Positions 15,789 through 24,703 of a stretch of DNA of 64,000 nucleotides are shown piece after piece. The position numbers and the translations under genes are program-made. A model generated the notes under the pieces. It was not told where the DNA came from. It made no database searches and saw only the letters and a list, made by a program, of their open reading frames with translations. Each line of letters begins with the position of its first letter. Position 1 is the first letter of the stretch. Origin of the DNA: Phytohabitans kaempferiae (GTDB lineage Bacteria; Actinomycetota; Actinomycetes; Mycobacteriales; Micromonosporaceae); NCBI RefSeq assembly GCF_042433955.1, contig NZ_JBHLUH010000009.1, forward strand, positions 62,001 to 126,000, given 5' to 3'.

Positions 15789-17021
15789 TCAGTACGCCTC
15801 GCCGACCGCCTCCTCGGGCGTGTGCTGGCCCTCGCGGGCGCGCCGGTTCCACCGCTGCCACAGCACGCGCTCGCCGTGCCCGGCCGCCATCACGTGCGCG
15901 GACCCGAGGAAGACCAGCACGCCGGCGACGAGCACCGCGGTCGCGACCCAGTACGGCAGCGCGAGCGAGTGCTCGGCAAGCTTGCCGGCGATGATCGGCG
16001 CGGGCGCGGCGGCGCCCCACCGCACGAGGTTGAACGCACCGGTCGCCACACGCCGGTCTCCCCCGCCGAGGGCGAGCGCGAGGTCGGTGAGGTTGGCGTT
16101 GGCGAGCCCCATGCAGAGCCCGGAGGCCACGAGTACGACGATCGACTGCACCAGCCCGCCCGACGTCGCCAGCAGCACCAGGCAGACCAGCAGCCCGGCC
16201 AGCGCCACGCCGACCGTCTGGACCGCGCCGATCCGGTGCGCCAGCCGGTGGCCGACGACCAGGATGCCGGCGGCGAGGCCAAGGCCCCAGCCGGTGAACG
16301 CCAGCCCCAGCGGGATCACGTCGATGTGCAGGAAGAGCGGCGTGTAGCCGAGGATCACGAAGAAGACGAAGTTGTACGTCGCGGTGACCACGCAGAGCGC
16401 CACGAACGCGGGCCTCCGGTAGGCGCGGGCGATCGCGCCGACCCGTACCGGTGGCTGTTTCGTGGCCGGCTCGCGGAGGGCGCCGGCGGCGACGGCGAGG
16501 GCCACGAGCATGAAGAGCCCGCAGACGAAGAACGGCAGCCGCCAGCTCACCTCGCCGAGCAGGCCGCCCAGCAGCGGGCCGACGGCGAAGCCGAGGCCGA
16601 GCGCGGTCTCGAAGAGGCCCACGACCCACTCCCGGTCGACCGCGAGCGCGACGAGCACCACCATCGCGGTGGCGAAGAAGAGCGCGTTGCCCAGCCCCCA
16701 CACGCCGCGCAGCACCGAGAGCTGCGTGATGTTGTGGCTGAACGAGGCGAGGATCGCCGCCACGCCCACGGTCCCGACGCCGGCGACCAGCACCGGCTTG
16801 AACCCGAACCGGCCGGTCGCGAGCACGGCCGGGATCATGCCGATGGCCATGACCGCGATGTACGCCGTGAAGAGCAGCTCGACCTGCCAGGCCGTGACGC
16901 CGATCGCCTCGCCGATGGCGGGCAGGATCGGGTCGACCACGGCGATGCCGGCGATCGCGAGAAACGCCACGAGCGTGGTGGCGTAGATGGCCCTGCGGTT
17001 TGGTTCGTCGCGCCGGGACAC
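15789..17021 (-). CDS. MFS transporter under MarR control
   Basis: About 12 transmembrane helices in 410 residues. N-terminal signature VVDPILPAIGEAIGV, then YIAVMAIGMIPAVLATGRFG and GPLLGGLLGEVSWRLPF (motif C region), like sugar- or drug-exporting DHA1 members. It is divergent from a marR gene over two palindromes, so it is likely the efflux target that MarR represses until a compound is bound. GTG 17021 is preferred over TTG 17036 because GGGAGG lies at correct distance. It is convergent with the PAP2-like gene. The substrate is unknown. Confidence 0.87.
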   Translation of the reverse strand: MSRRDEPNRRAIYATTLVAFLAIAGIAVVDPILPAIGEAIGVTAWQVELLFTAYIAVMAIGMIPAVLATGRFGFKPVLVAGVGTVGVAAILASFSHNITQLSVLRGVWGLGNALFFATAMVVLVALAVDREWVVGLFETALGLGFAVGPLLGGLLGEVSWRLPFFVCGLFMLVALAVAAGALREPATKQPPVRVGAIARAYRRPAFVALCVVTATYNFVFFVILGYTPLFLHIDVIPLGLAFTGWGLGLAAGILVVGHRLAHRIGAVQTVGVALAGLLVCLVLLATSGGLVQSIVVLVASGLCMGLANANLTDLALALGGGDRRVATGAFNLVRWGAAAPAPIIAGKLAEHSLALPYWVATAVLVAGVLVFLGSAHVMAAGHGERVLWQRWNRRAREGQHTPEEAVGEAY

Positions 17022-17041
17022 GCGCGCCTCCCTCAAACTAG

Positions 17042-17075
17042 CTGTATATTACAGGTATCTTGCTGTATCATACAG
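17042..17075. promoter_or_regulatory. paired MarR operators
   Basis: CTGTATATTACAG (17042-17054) and CTGTATCATACAG (17063-17075), both near-perfect palindromes, 21 bp centre to centre, that is two helical turns on one DNA face. They fill the gap between the divergent MFS and marR starts and the second ends two bases before the marR ATG. This predicts joint repression of both genes. Confidence 0.8.
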
Positions 17076-17077
17076 CC

Positions 17078-17533
17078 ATGCAGGCAGGAGAGTCCGCGCT
17101 GGAGCGGATCGAGACGCAGATCGCACTGCTCATTCGCCTCGGCGAGACCACGCGCCGGGCCACTCCGGTGGCCGCGCACCGGGCGCTCGACCGCGCGGCG
17201 TACGTGATCCTGCGCCACCTCGCCGACGCCGGCCCGCAAAACGTCTCCGCGCTGGCCGACCGGCTCGGCCTCGACGGCTCGACGGTGACCCGGCAGGTCT
17301 CCGCGATGCAGCGCGACGGCCTAGTGGTCCGCGAGGCCGACCCGCGCGACGGGCGCGGCACGGTCATCGCCCCGACCGGCGCCGGGCTGCGGCGGATGGC
17401 GGCGGTGCGCGCGGCCCGCGTCGACGTGTACGGCCAGATCCTCGCGAGCTGGACCGACGACGACCGCGAGCAGCTCGCGACGCTGATGGGCCGCCTGATC
17501 GAGGCGCTGGAGGCCCACCGCCGCTCCGGCTGA
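17078..17533 (+). CDS. MarR-family transcriptional regulator
   Basis: 151-residue winged-helix repressor. The DNA-binding part reads NVSALADRLGLDGSTVTRQVSAMQRDGLV (HTH core LADRLGLDGSTVTRQVSAM), followed by the wing EADPRDGRGTVIAPTGAG, with the DxRGR-like wing tip DPRDGRG. Long helices at both ends form the dimer interface. ATG 17078 is chosen over an upstream in-frame start at 17060 because that one lies inside the operators. It probably represses itself and the divergent MFS gene. Confidence 0.92.
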   Translation: MQAGESALERIETQIALLIRLGETTRRATPVAAHRALDRAAYVILRHLADAGPQNVSALADRLGLDGSTVTRQVSAMQRDGLVVREADPRDGRGTVIAPTGAGLRRMAAVRAARVDVYGQILASWTDDDREQLATLMGRLIEALEAHRRSG

Positions 17534-17539
17534 CCGCGT

Positions 17540-18104
17540 TTCACCAGTGCGCGTTCGAGCCGGGGGCGGCGCGCGGTGGTGCCGGAGAACGACGCCTGGT
17601 CCGGGCACGCTTTGAGCTACCGCGACGCCCGTCGCGTGACGTGCACATTCTCCCGGAGCGCCAGGAACCGCCGGGTCCTCGGACGCGCATGGGTTTTCCC
17701 TGCTCGCTTCCGCAGCCGCACCGTTCGCGTTCACAACCCCCGCCCGGACCGCCGGCCACAGGGTTGGCGGACACGCTCGACATCACCCCCAGTAACCGCC
17801 GCGCCGGTGCCGGTGGTGGCAGATTCGGGATCAAGACGAGTTGTGGCGTCAGCCGTCTTGATCGCGGCCTCCCATACCGGGGTAGTGACACAGGAAGGCC
17901 GGAGGCCGGAAAAGCACCTAGCGCGGACAGACCGAAGCGAGCACACCACCAAGATCCCGACAATTTCCCTGTCTTTGCTGCCTCCCGCTGCGGACGAGGC
18001 AGCATAGTCCCCGATATTGCTGTCACGTGCCGCCGGTCGCACCCCGGCGACGCACGCTGGAGCGCCGGGCGCGGCCGCGGGAGCGGCGGTTTGGGCCAAG
18101 CCAC
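17540..18104. other. gene-free spacer with no recognisable gene
   Basis: Between marR and the MITE copy. Frames on both strands are short and lack conserved motifs. It contains CGGCCGCGGGAGCGGCGG near 18072, similar to the arms of the inverted repeat at 5.4-5.9 kb, so part of it may be decayed intergenic element. Nothing else can be supported. Confidence 0.5.
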
Positions 18105-18237
18105 TCGGCTTAATTGCTCGATCACAGTGAGTGTCGAGAAGAACACCGCTGTATCGGTCGCTGGCCGCCGAACGGCGGCCAGCGAGGGTCAAGGCGACCC
18201 TCGCCTCGCTCGAATTTGGCGATTCTGCAACAGGCTC
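18105..18237 (-). mobile_element. second, eroded copy of the 139-bp MITE
   Basis: Inverted relative to the 5550-5688 copy. AATTGCTCGATCACAGTGAG, TGTCGAGAAGAACAC and TATCGGTCGCTGGCCG match in order, and the inner stem GGCCAGCGAGGGT is kept. The right end ATTCTGCAACAGGCTC (18222-18237) is one base off the intact terminal repeat; the left terminal repeat has lost its outer half. Non-coding. Confidence 0.75.
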
Positions 18238-18321
18238 CACCGGGTCGACTTCTCCCCCACGCACGGGCCGGAAAGCCCGCGCGTTCCCGGGCGACGAGCC
18301 GGCGTCGGGGCGTCGGCGCGG

Positions 18322-19431
18322 TCAGAGGTCGATGTCGGCGTAGATGCAGGCGTGGTCGGAGCCGGCGTGCACGGCCTTGGTCATCGTGTCGTAGATGGGC
18401 CAGAGCACGCCGCGCCGGCCGCCCCACACGCCCTTGCGGAAGATGCCGCCACCGGTCGTGCGCGCCCACAGCGACGGCGACAGCAGCACGTAGTCGATCT
18501 TGCTGCGCGACGTGCAGTACCCGTACGTGCCGGGGCGCCCGCCGTCGTCGAACCCTGGATGCGTGGAGATGTCACGCAGGTCGGTGCCGTGCAGCAGCGG
18601 GGCCAGCGGCTCGCTCTCCGGCGTGTCGTTGAGGTCGCCGACCACCGCCACGTCGGCGACGCCCTCCGCCACCAGGCCCCGGTAGATCTCGGCGACCCGG
18701 ACCGCCTGCCGCCGGCGTGTGGCGTCGGAGGCGAGCTTTCCGCCGTACCCCTTGCTCTTGAGGTGGTTGACCAGCACGACCAGGCGGCCGCCGCGCGGCG
18801 TGGCGAAGTGGTACTCCGGGCAGTCGCGGCTGAAGATCCGGCCGCGGGCGTCGGTGTCGTCGACGTGGCTGCGCTGGCCGACCAGGGGGTACGCGGCGGT
18901 CGCCAGCACGCCCACGTCGATCCCCCGCTCGTCGTTGCCGTCGACGACCATCACCTGCGGATAGCGTGGCACGCCGCCGACCAGCAGCCCGGCGTCGGTG
19001 AAACGCTTGAGCGCGGTGCGGCTCTCCGCCTCGATCACGCCGAGGATGTCGGCGCCGACGTCGTGGATGACCCGGGCGGTGTTGAGCATGCCCTGCTCGT
19101 CGACCCGGTCGGTGGTCAGCTCGACCCAGCCGATCCAGTCGCCGCGCCCCCTCGCCACCACCAGCACGCCGTCTTTGCGCGAGCGGCGCAGCAGCCGCCC
19201 TCGGTTTTGCCGCAGCCGCGCGAACCTCGCGGTGTCGCCGTGCAGCAGGCCGAGCCTGCGCAGCAGCCGCAGGATGCCGGCCTGGATGTCCGATGTGTAC
19301 TCCGGCTCCTCCAGCAGCGCGCAGATCTGCTCGTACGCCTCCAGCGCGGGGCGCCCGGCCGACCAGGTGCGCTGGTCGAGGGCGCGGGCCCGGTTGAAGA
19401 GGTTTTCGACGTTGTAGGTGCCGATCCGCAC
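18322..19431 (-). CDS. endonuclease/exonuclease/phosphatase family protein
   Basis: Metal-dependent phosphodiesterase or nuclease fold, 369 residues. Core motifs in order: TYNVENLFN (catalytic Asn), GVIEAESRTAL (metal Glu), VVLVNHLKSKG (His), VVGDLNDTPESEPL (Asp/Asn), KIDYVLLS, and GSDHACIYADI (terminal Asp-His pair). All catalytic positions are present. No signal peptide is visible with GTG 19431, which follows GGGAGG; a longer frame from 19524 adds residues encoded by the upstream terminator hairpin and is rejected. Similar to family members annotated as nuclease or hydrolase; whether the substrate is DNA, a sugar phosphate or a lipid is not known. Confidence 0.82.
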   Translation of the reverse strand: MRIGTYNVENLFNRARALDQRTWSAGRPALEAYEQICALLEEPEYTSDIQAGILRLLRRLGLLHGDTARFARLRQNRGRLLRRSRKDGVLVVARGRGDWIGWVELTTDRVDEQGMLNTARVIHDVGADILGVIEAESRTALKRFTDAGLLVGGVPRYPQVMVVDGNDERGIDVGVLATAAYPLVGQRSHVDDTDARGRIFSRDCPEYHFATPRGGRLVVLVNHLKSKGYGGKLASDATRRRQAVRVAEIYRGLVAEGVADVAVVGDLNDTPESEPLAPLLHGTDLRDISTHPGFDDGGRPGTYGYCTSRSKIDYVLLSPSLWARTTGGGIFRKGVWGGRRGVLWPIYDTMTKAVHAGSDHACIYADIDL

Positions 19432-19490
19432 CGGGCCTCCCGGGGGCGATGGACGGTGGCGCGGTGTCGAGAGTAGAGCGGCGGTATGAC

Positions 19491-19525
19491 AGTGGGCTGG
19501 ACCGGTCGCCCCGGTCCAGCCCACT
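19491..19525 (-). terminator. 15-bp perfect stem-loop after the haloperoxidase-like gene
   Basis: AGTGGGCTGGACCGG, loop TCGCC, CCGGTCCAGCCCACT. It starts 14 bp beyond the stop of the haloperoxidase-like gene and precedes the next gene on the same strand, so it should separate the two transcripts. Confidence 0.8.
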
Positions 19526-19538
19526 GGAGAGCCGTGCG

Positions 19539-20822
19539 TCAGCGGGTCGGTTTGAAGTACCTCGGGATCATGTACGCCAGCGTCCGGGCGCCGATGATCG
19601 CGCCCTGCACGTCAGCCGTTCGGGTGTGGATGCCGCCCCAGATGCGCGCCTCGATGACCTCCGCGACCGCCTCGGAGAAGCGGTCGAAGTGGCGGGTCGT
19701 CCCGGTGTCGGCACTCGTCGCGCTGAACGACATCCGGTCGGTGCCGTAGAAGTACGCCATCGCGCCCATCGACGCGGCGGTGAAGCAGGCGTGGCCGGAG
19801 GTGTAGTCGGGGTGCGGCGGCGTGACGAGCAGCGGCGTCCAGTTGGGGTCGGGCGCCGTCGCCGGGTTGCCGTCGCCGCCCGCCGCCGGGATCGCGGTGA
19901 TCGGGCGCCAGAAGCTCCACCGGTACTTCTCGTAGTAGCAGGCGATGAGCGCGTCCATCTCGGTCATGTCGACCATGGCGAACATCCGCGCCGCCTGGAG
20001 GTTGGTCAGGTTGTTCTTGACCGCGAGCTGCCGCTTGATCTCCCACTCGGTGAGCTTGCGGTCGTGCCACCACCGCGCCGCGTCGGTCTGGTCGGCGGTA
20101 CGGGTGGTGCTGTTCGCCGCGCCGATCGACTTCACCTCGTTGAAGTCCCGCGCGTACTGGGCGCTGGTGAGGGCCGGCGGGCCGGACGTGGTGAACATCG
20201 TCGCGTCCGGGATCAGGAACGGCTTGACGTCCATGACCCAGCCACCGTCCGAGGCGAAGCTCGGCGCGGTACGCCGCCACTGGCCGGGCGCGGTCCCCTC
20301 CCGCCACACGCGCGAACCGAAGGCCCCGTCGTTGGTACGGGCGGTGATCATGCGGGCCGCGGTCAACTGCCCGATCGCGGCGCCCCGGATCTTGGCGGTG
20401 CCGTTGGGGACCCCCGCCATGAAGTTGTCGTACTTGGTCTGGATCGCCGCCTGCTGTGCCGGGAAGAGCCACACCAGGGTGCGGAACGCCGCGGTCGCCA
20501 CCGCCGCGTCGACCGACTCGCTTCCCGTCGCCGGTGGGGCGCCGAGGTACGGCTGGTAGGGCTTGCCCGCGATCGCGTTGACGGCGTCGTAGATGGCGCC
20601 GTGGATGATCGAGAAGCTGCGGGCCTGCACGTGCGGACCCTGCTGTGCGACGTCCCAGATCGACTCCTGGGCGAGGGCGTCCCAGGTGACGACGGCGTTG
20701 GGCGTGGGCGCGGCGGACGCCGGTGTGCCCGGTGAGCTGAGAAGGAGTGGTGACCCGAGCGCGACGGCCGCGGCGAGAGCCACTCGCAGCGCGGTACGGC
20801 GCGTCCGACCTCTACGTGTCAT
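19539..20822 (-). CDS. secreted vanadium-dependent haloperoxidase-like (PAP2 fold) protein
   Basis: 428 residues with a twin-arginine-like N-terminus (MTRRGRTRRTALRVALAA) and cleavage near ASAAPTPNA, so exported. The C-terminal half has the three PAP2/vanadate motifs: KYRWSFWRPITAI (Lys and Arg), PPHPDYTSGHACF (Ser-Gly-His with the acid-base His), and EARIWGGIHTRTADVQG (Arg plus the His that would bind vanadate). Such proteins are called vanadium-dependent haloperoxidases or acid-phosphatase-like; activity cannot be chosen from sequence. Start ATG 20822 follows AAGGAG; the extra 12 residues of the longer frame are not needed. A 15-bp terminator follows. Confidence 0.88.
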   Translation of the reverse strand: MTRRGRTRRTALRVALAAAVALGSPLLLSSPGTPASAAPTPNAVVTWDALAQESIWDVAQQGPHVQARSFSIIHGAIYDAVNAIAGKPYQPYLGAPPATGSESVDAAVATAAFRTLVWLFPAQQAAIQTKYDNFMAGVPNGTAKIRGAAIGQLTAARMITARTNDGAFGSRVWREGTAPGQWRRTAPSFASDGGWVMDVKPFLIPDATMFTTSGPPALTSAQYARDFNEVKSIGAANSTTRTADQTDAARWWHDRKLTEWEIKRQLAVKNNLTNLQAARMFAMVDMTEMDALIACYYEKYRWSFWRPITAIPAAGGDGNPATAPDPNWTPLLVTPPHPDYTSGHACFTAASMGAMAYFYGTDRMSFSATSADTGTTRHFDRFSEAVAEVIEARIWGGIHTRTADVQGAIIGARTLAYMIPRYFKPTR

Positions 20823-20957
20823 GGATTCTCCTTGCTGTGCCCGCATGGTCAATTCCACATGCGAGACTCGGTGGAGAATCTCACCGGCGAACGCACTCCC
20901 TGTCCGCCAAACGCCACGGGGGCACCGTCCGGACGGCGCCCCCCGCGCGCACTCCCG

Positions 20958-23387
20958 CTATCCGGCGGCGCACGCCGTCCCGTTGACGGTCGCGGAGGTC
21001 GGCGCCGCGTTCGTTCCGCTGTACGTCGCCTGGAAGCCGAACGTCACGCTGCCGCCGGCCGGAACGCTCGCGTTCCAGCCCTGGTTGACCGCCGAGACCT
21101 GGCTGCCGCTCTGCGTGACGGTCGCGTTCCAGGAGTTGGTGATCGCCTGGTTGCCGGGGAAGCCGAAGCGCACCGTCCAGCCGTTGACCGGTGCCGGGCC
21201 GGCGGTGACGCGCACCTCGGCGACGAAACCGTTCTGCCACTGGTTGCTCACCGCGTACCGGAACGTGCACGATGCCGCGCCCGCCGTCGGCGTGGTCGGA
21301 GCGGCCGTGGTGGCCGGCGGCCGCGTGGTCGGCGTGGTGGGCACCGGCCGGGTCGTCGCCACCGGGGGCGTGGTGGGGCCACCGGTGGTGGGGCCGGCGG
21401 TCGGCGTGCGGGTCGGCGACGGCGACGGCGTCGTGGGGCCGCCGGGGTAGCTGAGCCCGAAGCCGTACGCGAAGAGGGCCGGCTTGCCGTCGCCCGCGTT
21501 GATCGGCTGCTGGGAGGCGCTGCGCATCCAGGTCACCGGCAGCTTGCCGGTCGGGTTGTAGTCGCCGAACAGCACGTCCGCCACGCCCTGCCCCTCGGTG
21601 CCGGGCAGCCAGGAGGCGACGAGCGCGGCCCATCCGTCCACCTGGGCCGCGATGTCCAGCGGGCGTCCGGAGACCAGGACCACGATCACGGGTACGCCGG
21701 ACGCGCGCAGCCGCGACAGCACCTGGAGGTCGGCGGTGTCCAGCCCCATCGCGCCGGTGCGATCGCCCTGCCCCTCGGCGTACGGCGTCTCCCCCACCAC
21801 CGCGATCGCGGCGCGGTACGAGGAGTCGATGCCGGTGCCCTCCCGGTTGTACGTGACCGTGGCGCCCGTGCCGACCGTGTTGCGGATGCCCTGGAGGATC
21901 GTGGTGCCGGGCGTGATGTTGCCGGCCGAGCCCTGCCACGAGATCGTCCAGCCGCCGGACTGGAGGCCGATGTCGTCGGCGCTCTTGCCGGCCACGAAGA
22001 TCTTGCCGCCGGCCTTGGCGAGCGGGAGCACGTCGCCCTGGTTCTTGAGCAGCACCTGCGAGCGGCGTACGGCGTCGCGGGCCAGGTCGCGGTGTGCCTG
22101 GTTGCCCACAGTGGACGTGAGCGCGCGGTCGGTGAAGCGCCGCTCGAAGAGCCCCAGCTCGAACTTCTTGGTGAGGATGCGGCGGTTGGCGTCGTCGATC
22201 CGCTCCAGCGGGATGCGGCCGGCGTCGACCTCGTCGCGCAGCAACTGAAGGAACTGGCGGTAGTCGGTCGGCACCATCACCATGTCGATGCCGGCGTTGA
22301 CGGCGGTGGCGATCTCCGCGCCGGTGAAGCCGCGCTGCCCGTCGATCTGGTCGATGCCGGCCCAGTCGGAGACCACGATGCCGGTGAAGCCCAGCTCGCC
22401 CTTGAGCATGTCGGTGAGAAGCTGGCGGTGGCCGTGCAGCTTCTGCCCGTTCCAACTGCTGAAAGACACCATGATCGAGCCGACGCCCTGCGCGATGGCC
22501 GCCTGGAACGGGGGCAGGTGGACCGCGCGGAGCTCGGCCTCGGAGATCTCGGTGTTGCCCTGGTCGCGCCCGCCGGTCGTGCCGCCGTCGCCGACGTAGT
22601 GCTTGGCGGTGGCGAGGATTGACGTGGGCTCGCCGAGGTTGCCGCCCTGGAGGCCGCCGATGATCGAGGTCATCGCGGTGGGGATCTCGGCCTGCTCGCC
22701 GAACGACTCGTACGTGCGCCCCCACCGGTCGTTGCGGGCCACGCAGAGGCACGGCGCGAACGTCCAGTCGATGCCGGTGCCGGCCACCTCCTCGGCGGTG
22801 GCACGCCCGACCGCCCGCACCAGCCCCGCGTCGCGCGTGGCGCCGAGGCCGATGTTGTGCGGGAAGATCGTCGCACCGCGCACGTTGTTGTGCCCGTGCA
22901 CCGCGTCGATGCCGTAGATGATGGGAATCCCGAGCGGCGTGGCCTGGGCCGCGCTCTGGAACCCGTCGTACATGTCGGCCCAGCCGGTCGGTGTGTTGTC
23001 CGCCGGCGCCGAGCCGCCCCCGGAGAGGATCGAACCGATGCGGTACGCCGCGATGTCCTGCGGGCTGGTCAGCGCGGCCCGGTCGACCTGCGTGAGCTGG
23101 CCGAGCTTGTCTTCCAACGTCATCCGCCCGAGCAGGTCGGCGACCCGCGCCGGCACCGGCTGCGCCGAGTCCTGGTAGGGCGGGACCGCCGCGCCGGCGG
23201 TCGCCCCCGCGTTGTGCGCCGGCCCGATGATCTCCAGGGCCGAGGCGACGAGGGTGGCCGCCGCCAGGCACACGCAGGCGACCGTGACGGCGATCATCGT
23301 GCGGCCGTGGCGGTCCAGGCGCAGCACCTTGCGGTGGTGCGCCGGAGCGTTGGGCTCCTCGTCTTCCGTGGGGGGTGTTGCGGACAT
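20958..23387 (-). CDS. GH3 beta-glucosidase with C-terminal CBM2 cellulose-binding domain
   Basis: Secreted or membrane-anchored exo-acting glucosidase for cello-oligosaccharides. A basic N-terminus and one hydrophobic helix (TMIAVTVACVCLAAATLVAS, near 30-50) serve as signal or anchor. The GH3 (alpha/beta)8 domain (about 75-390) has LGQLTQVDR, IDAVHGHNN, ATAKHYVGDGG and the nucleophile Asp in GIVVSDWAG. The alpha/beta sandwich follows (about 400-660) with VLLKNQGDVLPLAK and GQGDRTG. A Pro/Thr linker leads to CBM2 (about 705-808): two terminal Cys (SCTFRYAVSNQWQNGF ... VNGTACAAG) and exposed Trp residues. ATG 23387 follows AAGGAG. It resembles the GH3-CBM2 glucan glucohydrolases of cellulolytic actinomycetes. 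Confidence 0.93.
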   Translation of the reverse strand: MSATPPTEDEEPNAPAHHRKVLRLDRHGRTMIAVTVACVCLAAATLVASALEIIGPAHNAGATAGAAVPPYQDSAQPVPARVADLLGRMTLEDKLGQLTQVDRAALTSPQDIAAYRIGSILSGGGSAPADNTPTGWADMYDGFQSAAQATPLGIPIIYGIDAVHGHNNVRGATIFPHNIGLGATRDAGLVRAVGRATAEEVAGTGIDWTFAPCLCVARNDRWGRTYESFGEQAEIPTAMTSIIGGLQGGNLGEPTSILATAKHYVGDGGTTGGRDQGNTEISEAELRAVHLPPFQAAIAQGVGSIMVSFSSWNGQKLHGHRQLLTDMLKGELGFTGIVVSDWAGIDQIDGQRGFTGAEIATAVNAGIDMVMVPTDYRQFLQLLRDEVDAGRIPLERIDDANRRILTKKFELGLFERRFTDRALTSTVGNQAHRDLARDAVRRSQVLLKNQGDVLPLAKAGGKIFVAGKSADDIGLQSGGWTISWQGSAGNITPGTTILQGIRNTVGTGATVTYNREGTGIDSSYRAAIAVVGETPYAEGQGDRTGAMGLDTADLQVLSRLRASGVPVIVVLVSGRPLDIAAQVDGWAALVASWLPGTEGQGVADVLFGDYNPTGKLPVTWMRSASQQPINAGDGKPALFAYGFGLSYPGGPTTPSPSPTRTPTAGPTTGGPTTPPVATTRPVPTTPTTRPPATTAAPTTPTAGAASCTFRYAVSNQWQNGFVAEVRVTAGPAPVNGWTVRFGFPGNQAITNSWNATVTQSGSQVSAVNQGWNASVPAGGSVTFGFQATYSGTNAAPTSATVNGTACAAG

Positions 23388-23614
23388 GCGGGCACTCCTT
23401 GTGGACCTGGGGCGAGGAGGCCGGCGAGTGCGCTGAGGGCACCACCGACCGCCGGAACGGCACCGGTCAGCGCCGACCGGCACGGATGCCCGGATCCCGC
23501 AGTGACTAAAATCTATGGGTACGCGCCCGACCGGTCAAGGCCGTCCTGACCCGTGGATCAGCCCCCCGGGAGGGTCGCCGGTCCCGCCCCGCGGCGGCCG
23601 TGCCCGGGCAGGTT

Positions 23615-23680
23615 TCAGAAGTTCACCGGCTCGCGGATGATCGGGCAGGTCATGCAGTGCCCGCATTTTTGGCGGATTAG
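23615..23680 (-). pseudogene. possible gene-tail fragment with Cys motif
   Basis: A short minus frame ends CGHCMTCPIIREPVNF-stop, which reads like a genuine conserved C-terminal tail with three cysteines, but nothing upstream in that frame is coding (it runs through the merR gene). It may be the orphaned end of a deleted gene. Family not identified. Confidence 0.25.
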
Positions 23681-24597
23681 CCGGATTCGGGTAGCCACCG
23701 CAGCGCGAGGTCGAGCGCCTCGGCGAGGCTGGCCGGGCGGGCGACCGCCGGGGGCAGGCCCTCCGCGGGCCAGCCGGGACCGGCGGCGACGACGAGCGGC
23801 GTGGCCCGGAGGCCGCCGAGCTGGTCGAGGTGTGCGGTCACCGGCGCGTGCGACCAGAGCACCACGACGGTCGGCCCGAGGCGGCCGACCACGGCGGCCA
23901 GCGCGGGCGGCGGGACGCGGGCGCCGAGCAGCAGCGAGCGGTGGCCCTGCTCGGCGAGCGCCGCGGCGAGGGCCTCCACCGGGAGGCTGTGCTGCTCCTC
24001 GTCGGCGCAGGCCAGGAGCGTGCCGGGGGCGGGCGTGCCGGGCGGGCGGGGCACCGCGGCGAGGGCCTCGGAGATGGTGCGGGAGAGCAGGTGCTCGACC
24101 TCGACCAGCGCGCCGGTGGCCGCGTGGCGGTCGCCGACGCCGCTGAGCACCGGGCGGAGCAGGTGGTCCCAGGTGTGCACCACGCCGCGCTCGACGAGCA
24201 TCCGGGTGATCACGGTGGTCATCGTGGCGGCGTCGAGGCGCATCGCGGCGCGGGCCAGCCCGCGCGCCTCCGGGCCGGCGCCACCGACCGGGATCGTGTT
24301 GCCCCCGCCGGCCCGCGTGCCGGGGACCACCGAGGGCCGGTCGGTCACGTCGAGCGGATGGACGGCCAGCGCGGCGCGGGCGGCCTCGGCGGCCGGCATC
24401 CCCTCGCCGGTCAGGCGGCACATCACCTCGAGGCGGGAGATGTCGGCTCCGGTGTACCGCCGGTGGTGGTGCGCCTCGTGCTGGTCGGGGCCCAGCCCGT
24501 ATCGCCGGTGCCAGCTGCGCAGCGTCGTCACCGCGACGCCGAGCCGCCGGGCCACCTCGCCCGCACTCAGCCCCTCCTCGGCGACCCTCGTCCCCAC
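23677..24597 (-). CDS. MerR-family regulator with B12-binding domain (LitR/CarH-like)
   Basis: 306 residues. The MerR winged helix is at 5-75 (SAGEVARRLGVAVTTLRSWHRRYGLGP, with the YGLGP wing; quoted in parts SAGEVARRLGV and WHRRYGLGP). The four-helix bundle (about 135-185) holds WDHLLRPVLSGVG and VEVEHLLS, matching the W...EH motif that caps cobalamin in CarH. The Rossmann-like domain follows with DEEQHSLPVEALAAAL, whose His203 sits where CarH has its cobalt-ligating His. In known systems adenosyl-B12 makes a DNA-binding tetramer that light breaks, turning on carotenoid genes. Divergence from phytoene synthase fits that. GTG 24597 is chosen; a longer frame would cover the operator region. 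Confidence 0.82.
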   Translation of the reverse strand: MGTRVAEEGLSAGEVARRLGVAVTTLRSWHRRYGLGPDQHEAHHHRRYTGADISRLEVMCRLTGEGMPAAEAARAALAVHPLDVTDRPSVVPGTRAGGGNTIPVGGAGPEARGLARAAMRLDAATMTTVITRMLVERGVVHTWDHLLRPVLSGVGDRHAATGALVEVEHLLSRTISEALAAVPRPPGTPAPGTLLACADEEQHSLPVEALAAALAEQGHRSLLLGARVPPPALAAVVGRLGPTVVVLWSHAPVTAHLDQLGGLRATPLVVAAGPGWPAEGLPPAVARPASLAEALDLALRWLPESG

Positions 24598-24628
24598 GGC
24601 GTCAGGGTAACGTACAGTAGAGTCACCA

Positions 24629-24648
24629 TTGCATCGTTTGTTGCATCG
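24629..24648. promoter_or_regulatory. direct repeats in the merR-crtB intergenic region
   Basis: TTGCATCG at 24629-24636 and again at 24641-24648, 12 bp apart, in the only AT-richer part of the gap. Spaced direct repeats are the kind of site bound by CarH/LitR tetramers. Also nearby is GTAACGTACAGTAGAGT (24607-24623), possibly a promoter. Confidence 0.5.
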
Positions 24649-24703
24649 GTTACTCTCAGCCGAGACTGCCACCACGGAGGCCACGCTTAGCGAGAGGAGC
24701 GGC

